From Cohaesibacter haloalkalitolerans (GTDB taxonomy: Bacteria > Pseudomonadota > Alphaproteobacteria > Rhizobiales > Cohaesibacteraceae), in assembly GCF_003574655.1 (NCBI RefSeq), contig NZ_QNUM01000003.1, positions 608,414 to 672,413 on the forward strand: 64,000 nucleotides of DNA. The letters are read 5' to 3'. Of this stretch, positions 61,225 through 64,000 are shown in pieces. Below the pieces are notes generated by a model. The model made no database searches. It was not told the DNA's origin and worked only from the letters and a program-made list of their open reading frames with translations. Positions within the stretch are counted from its first letter, which is position 1. Each line of letters opens with the position of its first letter. The translations under genes were made by a program, and so were the position numbers.

Positions 61225-62157
61225 TCACATGGTCCCTTCGCCTGGGAAGACATCACTGAAACCGACGCGGTTGGCAAGTCGCGCAGTGCCTCTTTGTCCC
61301 GTACCAACCGGAAGCGCATGGATCCAGGAATTGTTTTCACTGAAGGAGAACAGCGGACGATAGTGTGCCAAGGCCTTGTCGCTGAGAATGGTGTTTCGGA
61401 TATTGTCGAGGATGTAGGTCCCTTTCGTCGTGCTGACAGCAAGAACCGCGTGATACAGATCCCGGCTTTCATCCTTGAGCACGACAAGCGACATGCTCTT
61501 TGTCGGCACTCCGAGTTCCTTCAGTATCGCCATTTTGAGAATGGCATAATCCTCACAATCCCCCTTGCCGATCGACGCAGTCTGCCCGGCACTCGCCCAG
61601 TAGTCAAAGCGACTGTAAAGCTGCCGGTCAGAAACATAGGCAATCGAGGTATTCACTGCGCGATTGACCGCGCGCAACTTGTTGGCGAAGGATTCACCCT
61701 GCAGGCCGGAAACAAGACGGGAGAGGCTTCTCTCGGACGGAGAGCATCTCTGGGCACTGCATCTTCGCTGCAGACCGACAGCCTGCTCGCCCTTGACCCG
61801 CATCCACTGCGACTTGCTGGCCAGACTGGAAAAGGCAATCGCCGTGGACCCGAAGATCCCGTGATCAATGCCAGTCTTCGTCTTGCGAACAGACCCGGTA
61901 TGGACAGAACGGTCGATCCCAGATGCATAAGCGAGTTTCTGCATTGGCACGGTGTACACTTGCCGGCTGGGCTGATAGGCTGCAAACCATGGAGAGCATG
62001 TGATATTGTCTTTGCAGACGGGTTTCGAGTAGCCATTGGCCGCAATATCATACATCGCAAAGGTATCGAGTTCGAACGCATTTGCGGTAGCCCCCAAGGG
62101 AGCAAGAGACAGGCCCGCTCCAAGAATAACGGCTTTGATGTTTGAAAAAATTGCCAT
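61225..62157 (-). CDS. lapG: periplasmic LapG-type adhesin protease (transglutaminase-like cysteine proteinase)
   Basis: Periplasmic calcium-dependent cysteine protease that clips the N-terminus of LapA-type adhesins to release cells from a surface, 310 residues. A signal peptide (about 1-26, cleavage near ANA-F) precedes the BTLCP domain. The catalytic triad is seen as C201 in SIGKGDCEDYAILKMAIL, H236 in DLYHAVLAV and D251 in TYILDNIRNTI. An insert with paired cysteines (LQRRCSAQRCSP, about 129-140) precedes the core. The ribosome binding site (GAGG five bases before ATG) is buried in a hairpin. The adhesin substrate gene is divergent. The c-di-GMP receptor LapD, which normally holds LapG, is not in the window. 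Confidence 0.92.
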   Translation of the reverse strand: MAIFSNIKAVILGAGLSLAPLGATANAFELDTFAMYDIAANGYSKPVCKDNITCSPWFAAYQPSRQVYTVPMQKLAYASGIDRSVHTGSVRKTKTGIDHGIFGSTAIAFSSLASKSQWMRVKGEQAVGLQRRCSAQRCSPSERSLSRLVSGLQGESFANKLRAVNRAVNTSIAYVSDRQLYSRFDYWASAGQTASIGKGDCEDYAILKMAILKELGVPTKSMSLVVLKDESRDLYHAVLAVSTTKGTYILDNIRNTILSDKALAHYRPLFSFSENNSWIHALPVGTGQRGTARLANRVGFSDVFPGEGTM

Positions 62158-62472
62158 GATCGCCTCGGCTTTTGTTTTTCAAAACGATAACCGAGGCGGA
62201 TAAAGTTTCGTTTAACTAAAGTAGTTACCGTTCCATCAAAGTTTTCACTAAATTTATTCTTAAATTCCATCGCGCTCGAAATCTATGCATAACCCTTTAT
62301 GCCAGCAACTCATCAAAGTGTACTAGTTTAGTCGTATTTGCATAAACTTGTATGCTTATTAGTTAATAAATCGTTGCCGACCGCTTCATCCGCATAAATA
62401 CTTCCCCCAACAGTCAGTTGCAGGCCACAGGTTTGTCCAAAATCCGGCTTGGTCTTGAGAGAGGGTAGTGAG
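62158..62472. other. divergent promoter region of lapG and the giant adhesin
   Basis: An AT-rich 315-base spacer carrying the promoters of both genes. On the lapG side lies the hairpin at 62161-62198. On the adhesin side GAGAGGG and GTGAG precede the ATG. No further gene seen. Confidence 0.5.
62161..62198 (-). promoter_or_regulatory. hairpin sequestering the lapG ribosome binding site
   Basis: On the minus-strand mRNA, CGCCTCGG (62198-62191) pairs with CCGAGGCG (62168-62161), a GC-rich 8-bp stem that contains the Shine-Dalgarno GAGG and ends three bases before the ATG. An inner TTTTG/CAAAA stem with an AAAAA loop sits on top. Opening would be needed for translation. Confidence 0.65.
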
Positions 62473-64000
62473 ATGAGTATTCGTGACGACAGTTCTTACA
62501 CATTCCGTAATCTGGAAGATCATAACGAGGAAGCCCAGAGCACACAGGAAGTCGCCAGCCTCCGCCTGGCCCAGACAGCTCTAGAGCCGGACAACGCCCA
62601 GATCACAAATGATGTCCTGCCTTCGGATGCAGAACCTGCCGCCGGACCGCAAGCACCACAGCCCCAACAGCCGGCAGAGACTGGCATTCTGACAGCCAAT
62701 GCCAACAATGAAGTCACCCTGCCGGAAGGCACGTCTCTCGAAAAGATCGAAATCTCCGGACAGGACCTGCTCATCACCCAGCAGGATGGAACGGTCCTTA
62801 CGATCAAGGATGCCGTTCTCAATGTGCCGACCTTCATTCTCGGAAGCGTCCAAATCCCGCCGGACACCCTGATCGCAGCATTCCAGTCTAACAATATCAA
62901 CGTTGCCGCCGGACCGAATGGCAATCTTGTTGCCTCGAACGCTGGCTCCAACAGCTCCGGCAACAACTTTGCTGGCAACGTTCCCGACATCGGCGACGCC
63001 GGCCCCGTCATTGATCTTTTGCCTTACACCGACCTGCAATTCCCAACTCTTGAAGAGGTCGAAATCATCCCGTCTGAAGATGTTGACAATCCAATTGCCA
63101 TATCAGCCACCTCTATCACCGAGATCAGCGAGCTTTCCAATGAAGGCGGCCTCGACATTTCTGGTGCTCAGACGGACTATGGCAGCGATGAGGATGCAGA
63201 TCCAACCAACAACCTGACCAACAGTGAAACATCAGGAACCGGCTCTATCACCATTGATGCCCCTGATGGCATCGGCAGCATCGCGATCAATGGAACGATC
63301 ATCACCGGCGTGGGTCAGACCATCGCAGGCACCAATGGCTATATCACCATTCTGACCTTCGATACCGCGACAGGGCAAATCACCTATAACTACACGCTCA
63401 TCCTGCATACCGAACACCCCCTGACCTCCGACGTCGTAACGGAAGAATTCACGGTACAGGCAACCGATTCCAACGGCGACACGGCATCGACAACTTTTTC
63501 CGTTGGCATTCTTGACGACACTCCGACCATCACCCGCAATGCCACCGCCGTCCCGACCCTGGTCACCGACGACAGCGCCCTGGCCTCCGGCAATCTGGAT
63601 ACCGGCGCCGAGCAGACAACCGACAGCGCCGACTTCTCCTCCCTGTTCGACAGCGTCTTTGGCGCCGATGGCGGCAAGGATGATGACGATGATGGCGTCG
63701 CCGACAGTGATGCCGTCCGCTATCAGATGGCCATCTCGACCTCCGCATCCGGCCTCGTCGACAGCCTCACAGGCGAAGCGGTCACCCTCAGCATCAATGC
63801 CGCAGGGACCCTCATCACCGGCGCATCCGCAACCGGTGGCACCGTCTTCACCATCAGCCTCGATCCCGACACCGGCACCATAACCCAGACCCAGATCCGC
63901 GCCGTCGAGCATGACGACCCGGCCGATCCGTCCGAGGCAACCGCACCATCCGTCCTCTCCGGCGTCTCCATCACATTGACCGCCACCGTCGAGGATGGCG
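62473..64000 (+). CDS. giant LapA-like type I secreted adhesin, N-terminal part (runs off the window)
   Basis: An open frame from ATG 62473 (after GAGAGGGTAGTGAG) to the window end, 509 codons with no stop. Residues about 65-150 form a retention-module-like domain (NNEVTLPEGTSLEKIEISGQDLLITQQDGTVLTIKDAVLNVPTFILGSVQIPPDTLIAAF) followed by NINVAAGPNG, a match to the AAG site cut by LapG proteases; another PAAG occurs at 55-58. After a linker come repeats: one Ig-like unit (about 255-350), then a DUF5801/T1SS-143-type unit beginning DDTPTITRN and containing ADFSSLFDSVFGADGGKDDDDDGVADSDAVRYQM. The C-terminal RTX secretion signal is expected beyond the window. Probably a surface adhesin for biofilm formation. 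Confidence 0.9.
   Translation, partial: MSIRDDSSYTFRNLEDHNEEAQSTQEVASLRLAQTALEPDNAQITNDVLPSDAEPAAGPQAPQPQQPAETGILTANANNEVTLPEGTSLEKIEISGQDLLITQQDGTVLTIKDAVLNVPTFILGSVQIPPDTLIAAFQSNNINVAAGPNGNLVASNAGSNSSGNNFAGNVPDIGDAGPVIDLLPYTDLQFPTLEEVEIIPSEDVDNPIAISATSITEISELSNEGGLDISGAQTDYGSDEDADPTNNLTNSETSGTGSITIDAPDGIGSIAINGTIITGVGQTIAGTNGYITILTFDTATGQITYNYTLILHTEHPLTSDVVTEEFTVQATDSNGDTASTTFSVGILDDTPTITRNATAVPTLVTDDSALASGNLDTGAEQTTDSADFSSLFDSVFGADGGKDDDDDGVADSDAVRYQMAISTSASGLVDSLTGEAVTLSINAAGTLITGASATGGTVFTISLDPDTGTITQTQIRAVEHDDPADPSEATAPSVLSGVSITLTATVEDG

Overview
The window looks like chromosome of an alphaproteobacterium, most likely a marine member of the Hyphomicrobiales (Cohaesibacter/Stappia-like). 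The grounds are the moderately high GC content, the gene order of the phenylacetate (paa) cluster, an RHH_4-type regulator, and a LapG/T1SS giant-adhesin locus with DUF5801 (T1SS-143)-like repeats. This placement is an inference. I see no rRNA, tRNA, CRISPR array or intact mobile element.

Layout. 0-1.7 kb is a decayed, AT-richer stretch with a small membrane protein and a methyltransferase broken by an in-frame TAG. 1.7-5.3 kb is a sulfate/thiosulfate ABC importer (sbp-cysT-cysW-cysA). 5.5-10.5 kb is a four-gene operon: glutamate decarboxylase, a pentameric ligand-gated ion channel (Cys-loop receptor family), a Cache-domain membrane sensor with a degenerate kinase-like tail, and an MFS transporter. 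10.6-23 kb is mixed metabolism: a soluble chemoreceptor, two TetR regulators, a LacI-controlled fructokinase/lyxose(mannose) isomerase locus, a 2',3'-cyclic nucleotide phosphodiesterase, an EamA exporter and a GH94 phosphorylase.

23.4-43 kb is a complete phenylacetate catabolic regulon in three operons. One is paaN plus a Liv-type ABC importer plus a fused enoyl-CoA hydratase/3-hydroxyacyl-CoA dehydrogenase. The second, divergent from it, is paaG-paaI-paaK-paaR. The third is paaJ-paaA-B-C-D-E, a PaaA-like protein and paaZ. Palindromes of the form ACCGNNCGNNCGGT stand at or near all three promoters and in front of paaR, which points to control by the TetR protein PaaR. Phenylacetate would be activated by PaaK, epoxidised by PaaABCDE, isomerised by PaaG, ring-opened by PaaZ and beta-oxidised to acetyl-CoA and succinyl-CoA.

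43.3-53.8 kb carries a LysE exporter, an asparaginase, and a GntR-centred locus: a second Liv-type importer, two paralogous aldo/keto reductases (one fused to a RidA domain) and a TIGR04076 protein. 53.9-64 kb is a biofilm adhesion locus: a binding-protein-like lipoprotein, an RHH regulator, a type I secretion system (HlyD, ABC, TolC), the LapG protease, and the start of a giant adhesin that runs off the window end. A hairpin covers the lapG ribosome binding site.

The most novel content is the decarboxylase-channel-sensor-transporter operon, which reads like a self-contained GABA production and sensing module. The SD-sequestering hairpin at lapG, the aldo/keto reductase-RidA fusion and the PaaR operator set follow.
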